From Alligator mississippiensis (lineage: Eukaryota > Chordata > Crocodylia > Alligatoridae), in assembly GCF_030867095.1 (NCBI RefSeq), contig NC_081826.1:56040001-56104000 (forward strand): DNA of 64,000 nt, written 5' to 3'. The translations under genes were made by a program, and so were the position numbers. Below, piece after piece: positions 33,413-45,479 of the stretch. Each line of letters starts with the position of its first letter. The first letter of the stretch is position 1. Below the pieces are notes generated by a model. It saw only the letters and a program-made list of their open reading frames with translations, was not told where the DNA came from and did not search any database.

Positions 33413-34517
33413 CACTCGGGCCTCAATTTACATGGTGTTTTTTGCACAGTTTCAGTTATGCACAGTCATTTAATTGTGACCCTTTATTTTTGTACATGTT
33501 ATGGATTCAATTTTACATGGTGCAGCACAGTTCAAGATGCGCAGATGCATCTAGAATCAGCTGATCACTTCCCAACCCCATTCCACCATACTGCTCTCAG
33601 TGTAGTTGGTAAGTGTGTTGTGTCATTGTGGAAGGGGAGGGGGGGGAAAGAAAGGGTGTGAGGGGTCAGATTAACACCCCCCACAGTGAGGGAGGAAGTG
33701 GGGCAGGGGCTGGGGCAAGCACTGCCCAGCGGGGGTGGAGTGGGCATGGAAAAGAGCAATGGCTCATCTGGGGGACACAGAAGGAGTGGCTTCCACTGCT
33801 GCATGCACCCTGGCAGGGCACAGGGGGGCATGGCCCCCTGGATTTGTGCAGGGTGCAGTGGGCGGCAGCTGCAGGCTGGAGCTGGGGCTGTGGGGCTCTT
33901 CTCAGCAGGGGATGAGCTGGGTTGGGCTTGGGGCATGCGGCAGTGGTGCTGGAAGGTGGCTACAGGTGGGCTATGGTAAAATTTGGTGCGACTGCAGCCT
34001 TGCCCCATAGTCCCCTCCCAGAGCCACCACTGCCTGCCCCAAGCCCAGACCCCACTGAGAAAAGCCTGGTGCAGCTCCAGCTCCAGCCTGCAGCTGCAGC
34101 CCACTTGCACCACCCCGTGGGAGTCACCCCCCCTCGTACCCTCCATATGAGCTACAGCTCCATCCCACACCCACCTTGCCCCAGCTGGGCATCATCTGCC
34201 CCTGCTCCTGCCTCACTTCTCCCTCACCATGGGGGGCATTGATCTGCCCCCCATACCCTTTCCCTCCCTGTTCCCTTTCTGCCACACCAGACTTACAAGC
34301 TGCACGCAGCTCTCCAAGCTGCCAGGCTCTGCTCCTCACTGCCTGTGTGCTGCGCTGAGGCTGCGCACATGCATGGGCATTTATTGGCCAAATTATCAGC
34401 TGCATCTGGAACCTAAACCCTTATTTCCTATAGACCCTTGGTATCATTTTATACAATGTCTATTTGCACAGTATTTTTTTCAAGAACGTAACCTCCATGT
34501 AAGTCAAGGCCTGACTG
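33413..34517. mobile_element. pogo/Tigger-like non-autonomous DNA transposon with foldback interior
   Basis: The left end CACTCGGGCCTCAATTTACA and the inverted right end CAGTCAGGCCTTGACTTACA agree at 15 of 20 positions and continue into TGG. TA dinucleotides flank both sides (33411-33412 and 34518-34519). TA duplications and CAGT/CACT...GACTTACA-type ends fit the Tc1/mariner-pogo group. The interior folds around about 33990: the G-rich left arm (33610-33985) pairs imperfectly with the C-rich right arm (34000-34345). Overlapping Pro/Gly/Cys-rich open frames on both strands come from these arms. No transposase is present. Confidence 0.65.
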
Positions 34518-34519
34518 TA

Positions 34520-35067
34520 GTTGCTAGAATGTAAACTGATGTTTTCTATTTAATCCATTACGGGTTAATATTGCTATGAACTATTAAATTGTCTTGTTTT
34601 TCCATGGCTTTTCCTGCAAGGTATTGACTACTGTGGCCCCAGCCTGGGAATGCACTTGTGTGCAAACTTAACTTAAGCACGTGTTTAATTGTTTCACGGG
34701 ATGGAAGCCAAAGTGATCAGCACCTAGTAGAATCAATTTCAGAGTGCAAAAAAATATGCTGTTATTAACACACAGTGTGAAGATAGCATCCCTATCTTGA
34801 AGAATTTTCAATCTGCTTCAGATCTAGTAGGATGAATGTTTAAATTCTAAAGTTGTCACTGTAAAGTCTGTAAACATATGGTCTTCAATATATATTTATC
34901 TTTTGTTTATTAAGTCCATGTTTAGTTTAGTGCTGTCACATATCTAGATACTTCTAATTTTTTTTTATAGGCCAGTAATGAGAAGTGTTTTTTGGGGCGT
35001 GTGGGAAGGTGGGCCGTAAAAAGTAATTGCTGCGAACACCTGCTGTCTTTAATTGCATTACAACTGG

Positions 35068-35116
<49 letters not shown>

Positions 35117-35994
35117 TGTGTGTGTGTGTTGGGGCAAGGCTTAGTGACTTATTGGCAATCATTACATTCAGTTTTATTTTCTTTTTTCCCTTTCATTTTC
35201 TTTCTTACAAATTAAAAGTGACTTTGAGTTTAAAGGATTAGGGAACTAAACAGAAGAGGTACTTTCAAGCACAATAAGATGTAGTGTTTCCTGGACAAAG
35301 TCATCTGAAGACAGTTTATGTGCATCTCTAGATTGAAGCTCAGATCCTGAGGGACAAATTGCCACATTAGGCAGAGTTCACTAAAATTAAGGGTTTATAG
35401 GTGAGATATTTAAAGAGGTCGCCACGCCCTGAGCATGTAAGTCTGGAATGTAATAAAAGATAATGTTCAAGATAGAGTCTGGATTACAGTGAACAAGGAA
35501 GAATAAAGGTGTTGTGGTCATTCCAAAGGGCCTATTGGACAGAAAGAGAAATTTTCAAGGGAGTCCTTCATTCTTCAGGAATTTAAAGATTACAAAACAG
35601 GTTGGATTAAAAAAACAGTATAGTATCAAGGCATTATGGAACATCCCTCACTCATCTCAAGCTTGGTAAAAAATGAACATAGAAAAATATACCATGGATA
35701 ATCTGATACTTGTTTGCAACCAGCTTCTTTGAAATGCAAGAGTAACACATACATAGTAGTATTTCTAGGACATTTTATTTTATTTTTACAAATTGTTTAA
35801 GAGGTAATGGGACATCACAAATAGCAATGTCTCTAGGAAAAAATAGAAAATAAGTCCTTAATTTTGGTTTGCACTGGAAAGACTTGAGCAGGTAGAAAGT
35901 AATATGAGAGTTGCTAGTTTGCTCTATTTTGTTTGTCCTTCTATATTATACTACCTTTTCCAACCATTCACTGTTTTACTTTCCAGCACTGTAA
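34520..35994. other. No gene; unique DNA with a TG microsatellite
   Basis: (TG)n spans about 35069-35130, with one TA interruption near 35109. The remainder is AT-rich without recognised features. Confidence 0.6.
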
Positions 35995-38304
35995 GGCTAG
36001 GTACAGACATTCAAAAAGCCCAAAGGGGTTAAGCAGTTTTCTGTTATGGGTGTAGTTTATATCAGTAGTGATCAGAACACATATTTGCCCTTGGTGAGGA
36101 TGGGGCAAATCTTAGACTGGGTTCCACCACTTTCAAACCAGTCTGTGTGTGCTAAACTTCTTTTCTGTGTTACCAAATTTGCCCATTACTTTGGGGTGTG
36201 CTCATTTATTAGGGATAGTTTCTAGGGTTTTGGTGATTCTGTCAATGTGCTGCTTGTATTAGTATACGGAGCTGTATTTCTCCCTTCTGCAAGCCCTCAC
36301 CCCCAGTGGAGCTATCTTGCAGGACTCAATCTCAATGGGACTGGGTTCCTCCAGTCACCAAATCAGTCATACACACAAACACACACAAATTAACGTGACA
36401 TGCCTGACCTGGCCGGGATGATCAGCATGGGCAGGCTGACACCCTCATATGCCAAGAATCAGTTCATAAGAGCAACAATAAAATGCAGGCAGACACAAAC
36501 ACACAGGTAAACAGAATCCCTCTGAATCCAGCTGGGTGTCCAGCTGACACCCTCATGGGCCAGCATTCAGTTCATAAGGGCACATCTGAGTCAAACTGGG
36601 TCAATCAGCCTGTACAAGCTGATCCCCTTATGTGTTTCAAACTCAGCACGTCCCAATCTTTGGCCTCTTGATGAGCAGATCCCACAATAATTTTGGGCTT
36701 CACAGGGATCTTTAGCTTAGGTAAAAGAAGCGTTGCTGCAGAGCACGGGAGGAAAAAGAAGCAGAGAAGGAAAAATATACCCAATTACTACCAGTTTGAC
36801 TATAAAAGTTATTAATTGCTAAGCATATGAAATATATAATAGTACTAGTAGTAATAGACATGCAAAAGAAAAACAAACACCAACAATGACAATACTACCC
36901 TGGTTTCACTAAGTATTTGGGGAAACTTAGCTCAAGCTTAACTAATACAGTTCAGGTTCAGAAGTTTATGCCTGGAGAGAAGAGAGAGAGAAAGCAAGCG
37001 CTGGGATCTCACCTAGTCCATGGTACTCAGGCTGCAAAGCTGACAGGCATAGTCCGTAGCACAATCCTTGAAGAGAGAGACGATCTGCTCTTCCAGCGTC
37101 CTAAGAACGACAGGGGATGGTGTCAGCACAGGAGTTTTCTTCTTCTTTCCTTTTCTCCTTCTTTCCTCCTGCTTCTTCTTCTTCTTGCAGCACACACACT
37201 TACAGATTTTTATACCCTCAGTTCAGCTGCTTCGAAGCACCCTAGTGTAAATCATTGTCTTTTCTATTGACAAGGGGTTATCTGGTTTGGACCATCTCAG
37301 GAAACTGATTGATAATCAGGAAACACTTAAGATTAGGGAGTAACCAAATACTTGGGAGCCAGCTTGAAATTCCTATGGATGGCAGATATACTGATGGGAT
37401 ATCTCATGGTTTCTTCAGGAACAATAGATAGCTTGCAGCATCAGGATTTTGGATTTTTACTTGTTGTGCACAAGCCTCAGCTTAGCATGACTTTTCCAGA
37501 TCTTACTATAGCCTTTTAACAGACTTAAGACAATTATTGGGGTGCTCCTAACCTTTTGTGGAGAGGACTCCCACCAGTCGTCTCGGGAAAGATATGACAA
37601 CACCTGGGATTAGGGCTCCAGCAGGCTGGATGCTGTGATGAACCCTTAACCATTGTTCAAATGTTGCCCATACCCTCTCTGACTCGGTCTCTTGCCTCAG
37701 CATTCCTTAACCTGGCAACCGAGTTTTAGTCAATCAAGTTTAAATAGGCCTCCCATAGTGGGACCGGGGAATGTATGGCCCGAGATGCCTATTAAACTTA
37801 GAGCTGTGTGTGTGTGTGTCTGCGAGGGGGAAAAGTCCTTAGTAAATCCAGATTAGAACTGGTCTGATAAATGCTGAGCTGGGAGTGTGTGAACATGGGT
37901 TTATTAACATTTGAAGCATAGATTCCCCATCATGCAGTGCTCCCCTGCTTCTCTGGTCCCAGAATTCACTGCAGTCTCTGCTTCAGGCTTCCTGTTTTCC
38001 ATCTCTCATGTAAATGAATGGTCATCTGGTTCCATCTCGGATGTAAATGAGACCTAGGGCAGTTGTTTCACTCTTATCACCCTTATCTGGTGAGGGTCTT
38101 AGGTGCGTCTCTCACTGCATCTTAATCAGTTTCATTTAGGTAGAGGAGGGGAGGGAGGGGGGGGTGAGTCCTTTATGAGTCAGACAGACTGCATCCTATG
38201 CCAGGGTTGCCCAAGAATACAGAGCTGAGGCGTAACATCTGTTACAGGTATAGACTGGTTTCCAATCACTTGTACTGGCAAAACTGTAATGTATGTACCT
38301 GGCC
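35995..38304 (+). mobile_element. CTAGGTACAGACATT-family element split by a 2.07-kb insertion
   Basis: The left part is 35995-36167 (GGCTAGGTACAGACATTC...AAACTTCTTTTCTG). The right part is 38238-38304 (TCTGTTACAGGTATAGACTGG...ATGTACCTGGCC). Joined conceptually, they match the intact 239-bp copy at 13332-13570 in order and total about 240 bp. The break falls in the TTCTGTTATGGGTATAG region. Confidence 0.75.
36168..38237. mobile_element. LTR-like insertion with TGTTAC...GTAACA ends and TCTG target duplication
   Basis: The insert starts TGTTACC (36168) and ends GCGTAACA (38237), with TG...CA termini in a 6-bp inverted repeat TGTTAC/GTAACA. TCTG occurs immediately on both sides (36164-36167 and 38238-38241), matching a 4-bp target duplication in the host element. 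No coding frame is recognisable. An AATAAA-type signal is on the minus strand near 37900 and a TATAAAAA motif on the minus strand near 37210, but their order does not settle orientation. It could be a long solo LTR of about 2.07 kb or a short LTR element with internal deletions. Confidence 0.5.
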
Positions 38305-38388
38305 TTAAAAGAGTAAAGAGAAAGTAAAAGACTCTGAAGGATGGCAAATTGAACTGTCTTAATTTCAGTTTAATGTTATTTACCTGAT

Positions 38389-40287
38389 AGAGTCATAGAG
38401 TCAATGGACTGTAAGGGACTTGTAAGATCATCAAGTCTGGTCCCCTGCCATAGGCAGGAGGTTAAAGAGCTCAAACTAGCTAAACGAGGTGCTTATCCAG
38501 CCTTCTCTTGAACACCTCCAAGGATGGTGACTGCACCACCTCTGCCAGGAGTGTTCCAGGTTCTAGTTACCCTTATGGAGAAGTTCTTCCATATGTCCAG
38601 CCTAAATCTTCCTTTTATTTGTTTCTGACCATTGGTTGTCATCCTCTGAAGGAGTGCCTTCCTGACGAGTTGCTCCCCCAGATCCTGGTATTCCCCTCTG
38701 ACATATTTATAGGTGGCTATCAAGTCATCACACAGCCTCTTGTTACCCAGACTGAACAAGGCCAGCTCCTGGAGTCTCTCCCTCATAGGGCCTATCCTCC
38801 AGGCCCCTAATCATGTGGGTGGCCCTTCTCTGCACCCTCTCAAGTTTATCCACATCCTTCTTGAAGTCCAGTGCCCAAAACTGGGCAAAGTACTTCAGTT
38901 GTGGCCTCACCAATGCTGAGTAGAGAGGGAGAAGCACCTCCTTGGATCTGTTGGCAACACATCTGTTGATGCATGCCAGAGTTCTGTTTGCCCTGTTGGT
39001 GGCTTCCTCACACTATTGACTCATATTCATCTTCTGGTCAGTTGTGACCCCCAGATCCCATTCAGATGCTGTGCCAACCAGTGGGCTTCCGCCTATCCTA
39101 TAGTTGTGGTGGAGGTTCTTCCTACCCAGATGAAGGAGCCGGCACTTTTCCCTGTTGAACCTCATGCGATTCTGATCAGCCCATAGAACCAGTGTGTCAA
39201 TGTTGTCTTGGATCTTTACGCTACCTTCTGGTGTGCCTGCATTTCCCCACAGCTTGGTATTGTCCACAAACTTAATCATAGAGCATTCCACCCCCTCATC
39301 CAAGTCATTAATAAATATGTTAAAAAGCACGAGTCCAAGCACCAATCCCTGTGGGACACCACTGGAGACAGTCCTCCAGGATGAGGCCATCCCATCGATT
39401 CCAACTCTCTGGGACTGGCCGCTAAACCAGTTATCCACCCACCACACTGTAGGCTGGTCCAGGCCAGTACCCTCCAGTTTGGCTGAGAGAATTTCATGGG
39501 AGACAGAATCAAAGGCCTTACTAAAATCTATGGAAAGTCAACCTTGTCACCCTTGTCCAGCTGGTTAGTGACCTGGTCATAAAAGGACACCAGATTTGTT
39601 AGGAATGATTTACCCTCCACAAAGCTGTGCTGGTTGCTTCTTAATACCCTGTCAGTTAAAAGGTTGTGATTGATGGTCTCTTTAACAATTTTTTCAAAAG
39701 GTTTTTCAACAATTGTAGTTTGCAGGGTTATCCCTGCACCCTTTCTTAAAGATGGGCAACATGTTGCCCCTCTTCCAGTCATCCGGGACCACCCCTGAAT
39801 TCCAAGACTTTTCAAATATCTTTGCCAAGGGTCAGTCATGCTATGAGTTCAGCAAGTTCTTTCAGAACTCTTGGATGTAGGTCATCTGGTCCAGCGGCCT
39901 TGAAAATGTCCAATTATTCTAAGAGGACCCTCACCTGTTTGGGACTGATTTCATGTCATCTATAGGCTTCCCCATGTTCTCTGGGCCTGCGGATGGGTGA
40001 GCAGCTCCTATTAGCCTTCTGGAATACTGATGTGAAGTATTCATTTAGAAGCTCAGCCTTTTCATGGGGGTCAACTGTGGGCTGTCCCTCCATATTCAGT
40101 AGGGGTCCCACAGTGGAGCTCAATTTTTTTCTTGCTCCCCATGTACCTGTAGAAGGACTTTTTGTTGTCCCTTATTTCGGATGCCAGCTTGATCTCCATG
40201 CCTGCCTTTGCTTTCCATATCTCATACCTGCAGAGCCTGGTTATATAAGTAAACTCTTCTCTGGTTGCTGACCCTTCTTTCCATTGA
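38389..40287 (-). mobile_element. Degenerate 5'-truncated CR1
   Basis: The 3' tail begins near 38389 (AGAGTCATAGAGTCAATGG, then GATCATCAAGTCTGGTCCCC) and ORF2 homology runs to about 40287. It stops upstream of the reverse transcriptase at RYEIWKAKA/NKKSFYRYMGS-type sequence. The endonuclease domain and ORF1 are missing. Divergence from the 4555-8707 element is high, suggesting a different, older subfamily. Confidence 0.88.
38493..39839 (-). pseudogene. CR1 ORF2 pseudogene (reverse transcriptase and C terminus)
   Basis: Broken minus-strand frames at 39839-39528, 39447-39013, 38937-38743 and 38786-38493 (descending) cover reverse transcriptase and the C-terminal region. Visible motifs are NQHSFVEGKSFLTNLVSFYDQ (first part), VPQGLVLGLVLFNIFINDLD, LLPLYSALVRPQLKY and RRATHMIRGLE. 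The active-site box FADD is replaced by FVDN, losing the second aspartate, so it is catalytically dead as well as frameshifted. Confidence 0.85.
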
Positions 40288-43200
40288 TTATATGCGCCTT
40301 TTTTTTTTCAAGGAAAAAAGCTTGGAGGCAGAATGGAAAGAGCAATATGATTAAACTCCCAAATTCTAACAAGCTTGTTACATTCACTTTACTTCTGAGT
40401 GGGTAAGTCGAGGAGAATGGACAGAGAGAAGACAGAGGAGTAATGAGTGCAGACTGAACCACTGAGTAAGTAGTTAAAATTAAAGAAGGTTGATAAATAC
40501 TGTATGAAGAAATATGAGGACAGGTAAACAAATCAAGGAACAAGAAAAAAATTTATCCAAAAGAAAGGAAGGTGCAGCAAGTGAAAAAGAGGAAATGAGT
40601 AAGAGAAGTGGCTGTGAGAGAAAAAGGTGGTTAAGACGACATTCATTCAAAAGTAAGCAGAGGAAACAAACAAGACACAGAGTAATGGAAGTAGTGACTG
40701 ATTTGGTGATTATTTGTCTGAGCATTTGTTTTAGAAATGGAAAAAAACAGAAAGTACTTGAGAAAAAATGGGTGAGTGAGATCAAAGAACGTTACATGGC
40801 AAATAGAAAAAGCAAATCATAGCAAAAGGCTGTCCACTTTAGATGGTAAGAAGAAACACAACTTGTTAGATTAAGCTTTCAAAAAACAAAAGGGAAAAAT
40901 AAATCCTGGTGGCACTATAACAGAAGCAATAATAGTTTGCTATCTGTGTACTAAGGTGTGTCCACATATACTCAGTATGTCCATGTGATGTGCATGTGCC
41001 ATTTTCACAGTGCATGTTTGCTCCTGGTGTGACATTAACACTAAAATTGTATCTCTTACCATCATCTTCCCCTGAAGGGAATCAACCTCAGTTCTCCTAC
41101 TCCTACAGCAAAAAAAAAAACAACAAACCCAGAAGAACACCATCCCACACAATCCACCCTTTCTCTCTGAGAGAAAGTGATATCTTCCAATTAATATATG
41201 CACTACAGTTCACTTCAAATGGGGGTTTTCACACCCTCCTGCACATAGCAACCTTTTCAGAGAAGTAATTCCAATTCCCAAAACCTTTTTAGAGGAATTT
41301 GGTGCAATTTCAATGACACTAAAATTAAGGTTCATAGAAAATCAGCTTTCAGTGCTATTATGGGCATATATTTATATGCTCAATTCTTAACTGCAAGTGT
41401 GGTAGCATACCAATTTTAATCAAGTACTGAAATCAAGAGTTTAATAAAAGTGCAGGTGTAACCCACAGTATTACAGCATGTGATTTTGGCCCAAATAAAG
41501 GGAGAAAACAGTGAAGGGGGGGAAATGTTGCACTCAGGTGACACCAGGGTATAATTTTCTACCTGGCAAAAGCATTGGTGTGTAAGGGGATCTCTCCTCA
41601 TTTTGTACTAGTAGTCTGACAGCTGTCTTCCAAAACTGCTTTTCACACCCCCCCAACCTAAATCCCTGTGTGCCTATCTGTGTATTCAAGCACTTACCAG
41701 TGCACTCTGAGCTGAAGACTCAGTCTCCTCCAGCTTGCTACCCTCCATAGCCTACTAACTGGCAGTAGAAGCAGCAAAGATAGCAAGGAAGATAACAATA
41801 AGTATGCATGGTGCATGCTCTTGTATTCACCATTATTGCATACCAATGTGCAGTCAGCTGAAACCTGTATATGTTGGTGAGCCCAGGCATAAACTCACGG
41901 GGTTACGTGAGCAAACACTTCAGCAGACTGCCTCCATCTTTGCAAAGTAATGGTACCATGTTGGTAGACACCATCAATACCAGCTCTGTAGGACTCCCCC
42001 TTAGGGCTTCTTCCCTGACTAACCAGGCTTCTTGTAAATTCAAAACTTGAACATGTAGCCAGTGTCACCATCACTGTAGTGCAGAGCCATTTGTTCCTCC
42101 TTACTTCCTGCATGCCAAATGAAGCAAACTCAAAAAACAGTGACATGATGTTGCTATTTGTTTATTGAGGAATAAGCTCCCAGGGGTATTGTCACAGGGA
42201 TAAGAACACGAAAACACATTTTTCTTTAACACTGTAAGCAATATACCACAAAATGCCTCAGCCAGTAAAAACACAATAATAATACCACTGTTACTGGCCA
42301 GACAAACCACGTTTCTGTGTTCTTACTGCAAAATAGCAATTGCATATGACATAAACTGGTAGTCATTGCAGATAAACAATGTCTGCTCAGGAAATACACT
42401 GGAAATTGACATATTGGAAGAAGTCTAGCAAAGCTCTAACACTGCTAGGGAAGGCCTAATTCCCATTTGCTGATTAGGCTGAGGCACCCTTTCCAGTTAC
42501 ACAGTCTCTGGAGGCACCTTCTGAACAGCAATAAAGCATGTCTAGCAAGGATCTCCATTTGCCTTTGTAAATAAGGGAACAAGGACACATCCTCTAAAGT
42601 AGGGTTGCTATAAAAATCAAAAGTGATCTCTTACTTGCTGGTACCATGTTCACAAGTCCTCTCCTCTGCACCTCCTCCGCATCCAGCACAAAGAATAGCC
42701 TGTAATTTAGGCTGTTCTGCCAAGACAGCAAGAAACTGTATCCCAGATCACACACCCAAGCACAATGACTCACCATAGTGGGTTCACCCCTCCTCACCAG
42801 CCAACTCCTTCTGAACATGGAATAAGAATAATAGACCTTGGTATTCCACCTTTGACTTTTGCTGAGAGTACATGATCAGGAAGTCGGCAGACAGAACTAT
42901 ATCCTCACTGGCTGACAGGAAGGATCACACATAGTAGTGCAACTGCTTTGACCCATCCAACTTTTCCACATCAGCCTTTGTTACCATTTCAGCCTTCAAG
43001 ATCCCCAGCCTTATATAAAAAATAGTCACTCTCCACCACTGTGTATCTGTGTTTAATCTGGCCTGTGGTTATTGGTGCAAAGTCCTCCAACTTTGCACCA
43101 ATAACCATTCTTGCACTGGTACTGGATGTCCACATCTCCAGATAGCTTACCTTTACCAACCACTAGCATGCCTCAGGGCCCGTATACTGCTATGGAAGGG

Positions 43201-43373
43201 CAAGAATGTACATCATAATCCTTTGCTGCTGCTCCTGCTTCAACCAATTTGGCCACTGCCTGTTAATATAATTGAGGTCTTACAGAGAAGCATGTGCCCA
43301 GAAGCAGGAGTTAAATATACCATTGTAATCTGTCAGTTGTTCAGGTGTAGCAGATTAATAACATGAACACAGG
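40288..43373. other. No recognised gene; AT-rich, then mixed DNA
   Basis: 40288-40900 is purine-rich and gives a Lys/Arg/Glu-rich open frame (40514-40822) without a recognised domain. 41650-43360 is more balanced in composition and holds several short open frames on both strands (41895-42146, 42594-42818 and 43049-43366) that I cannot assign. It could be an old unidentified repeat. A perfect short hairpin lies at 43067-43106. Confidence 0.4.
43067..43106. repeat. Perfect 17-bp inverted repeat with 6-nt loop
   Basis: Arms GGTTATTGGTGCAAAGT (43067-43083) and ACTTTGCACCAATAACC (43090-43106) are perfectly complementary around CCTCCA. Pairing does not extend clearly beyond the arms. Function unknown. 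Confidence 0.9.
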
Positions 43374-43620
43374 CAGGGCCATCCTTGGGGGAGGGCAAAT
43401 TGAGGCAACTGCCCTGGCCCCCATGCTTTGGCGGGGGGCCCGTGGAGCCAGGTGGAGTGGCCACAGCAACTCAGCACTGCTGCCACTGGCTTTGCATCTG
43501 GCCACTCAGCACCTTCCCCCCCCAGGCTGCTGCCAAATCTACCACCAACTTTCTTCATGTCCAGGGCATGTGGGGGTGGGGCCCTGCACAAGCTGATTTG
43601 TTCCAGGCCCCACACCCTGC
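43374..43620. mobile_element. Possible hAT-like MITE
   Basis: CAGGGCCATCCTTGGGGG at the left and CCCACACCCTG near 43609-43619 could be degenerate hAT-type ends around a GC-rich, GGCCC-containing interior. The TIR match is short and no target duplication was seen. Confidence 0.3.
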
Positions 43621-45479
43621 TCAGGTTATCTCTGAACACAGGAGTCATTTATTCTGATACCCTTACAGTTTTAAAATGATTCCATCTCCCTCTTAGGAAG
43701 GAGTTACCAGGATAATCTTGGGATGCTTTGTAGCTGACCTGCTGAAGTTGAATGTGCAGAATGTGGTACTGTAGCAGGTATATCATAATGCACAAGGAGA
43801 GCCCCAGACATTGGTTTTACATAATGTTTGCATAACTAGGAGTAAGCTCCCACATTCATGCTCTGATTTGAAGTACCTGACCAAAGCTTTATGCCTCAAG
43901 ATTCCCTCTCACATCTTAGCCCACTCGTGTGCCCAAGGTCTTGGCTAGAAGGGCCCAGAAGTATCCAGTTTAATAGTGTAGCTCTTAGCAAACGTACTCA
44001 TTGGTTGTCTCTGAAGCTCAATAGGAAGGTTTTCCTTGTGGTAAACTGCTTGATAGGTCATACCCCAGTCAGAGTCCAGCAGTAAGGAAGACTATACATA
44101 AGAGTTAAAGACAGCCCTGTGAATTTATAGCAGCTGATTAACACAGGATTGGGTACCAATACTTGTACTATTTTGGATCAGGCTGAGCGCCTATATAAAA
44201 GCTTTTCTGACTGAAAAAATCCACCAGTAGGAAATTGTTTGGTCCTTGTGGTATGTTTATAGACCAAAACAGAGAGCAAGAGATCATTTGTCACCTGCAG
44301 AGGCTACACATGGACATTACAGAAAGCTATTAGCTAATTGCTTTAAATTGCTATTCTGTCCCTGTTAGAGAGAGAACATTGGTAGAGGTGAGTAAAGTGA
44401 TGGTTTGCATATTCTTATCTGGCTTGACTGAGCTTATATGTGGAGAAAATAAGTGCTCTGTAGTATGAGAAACTTGTGCTAATTCTTATAAGTGGATATT
44501 AGATATATTGATCTCAAATCCTGTACCACTTTGGATAAAAGCTACAGATTTCTTTTCTATCAGGCATTGAGGCAAAAAGTCACCTACTAACTCAAGATCT
44601 GGAATACTGTGAGCTGTGAAGACAGAGCGTTTGCCAACAAGATTCTGAAAGGTTGGGGAAGGACAGTAAAGGTGACATTCTTCTCTAGCTCTGAGGGGTC
44701 TGGGTGACACAACAGTACATAATATGACCCATTTCTGAATGAAGACCAGAAGGGAATGTGTTTGTGTGTCCTAATGCATTGTTGAAATTTATATTAGAAT
44801 ATATAACAGCTGGGATTGTCTTCATAAAGAATTCCAGTAGACTAATAACTTTTCTAAAAATTATCCATAGCATTCCAAACACTTTACCATGTTTTCTATG
44901 TGCATTAATCATTTTAAGAAAATGTGTTACACTCTTTTTTAAAGATGACTAGGAAGCATTAATATCTATTTATAAGGATTTTTCTCAGTCTCCCCAATGT
45001 TTAATTCTGCATAGTACTTTATAAGCAGACAGAACACTGTCCTGTACTTTAGCAAAAAGGTAAGCTGATATGCAGAAAGAATGGCTAATATCATAGATGT
45101 ACATAATATTACCTGAATATTTTAATACCCTGTTCCAGAGGGACACTAGCTGGTTATCAGCATGTAAGGCATTTTTCTTCACTTTCCTCATGTACAACTA
45201 TTCAAGGGAAGGGGCTAAAAGAGAAAGAAAGATTGCAGGAAATTAGAGGCATCTACTCCGGCTTTCGGGCTCTTCATATCCAAGTTTAGGATTGTTTTTA
45301 TTCTGTTCTATTTCTTTGTCTTGTTTTTATTTATAAATATTTCCTACAACTGAGCAGATCATACTAGGGATTGTCTTTTGTTTCTGCTCAATCATACCAT
45401 TAATTTACACAGTGATTCTGTTAATAGTGCTACTTTTGCAATTACAAGTGCACATGAAGCTACAGAATCTTCACATCTG
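43621..45479. other. No gene; AT-rich unique DNA
   Basis: Short open frames have no recognisable domain. No repeat boundary was identified. Confidence 0.5.

Noticed and set aside
33565..34405. Open frames of 90-201 codons in both directions
   Set aside because: They are inverted arms of the pogo-like element; mirror-image frames are expected from the palindrome.
40514..40822. Lys/Arg/Glu-rich 102-codon frame as a possible small basic protein
   Set aside because: It lies in purine-rich DNA with no domain, start context or splice structure to support it.
41895..43366. Possible decayed transposase or host pseudogene
   Set aside because: Several short frames on both strands looked suggestive, but no conserved motif could be recognised and the frames are not collinear.
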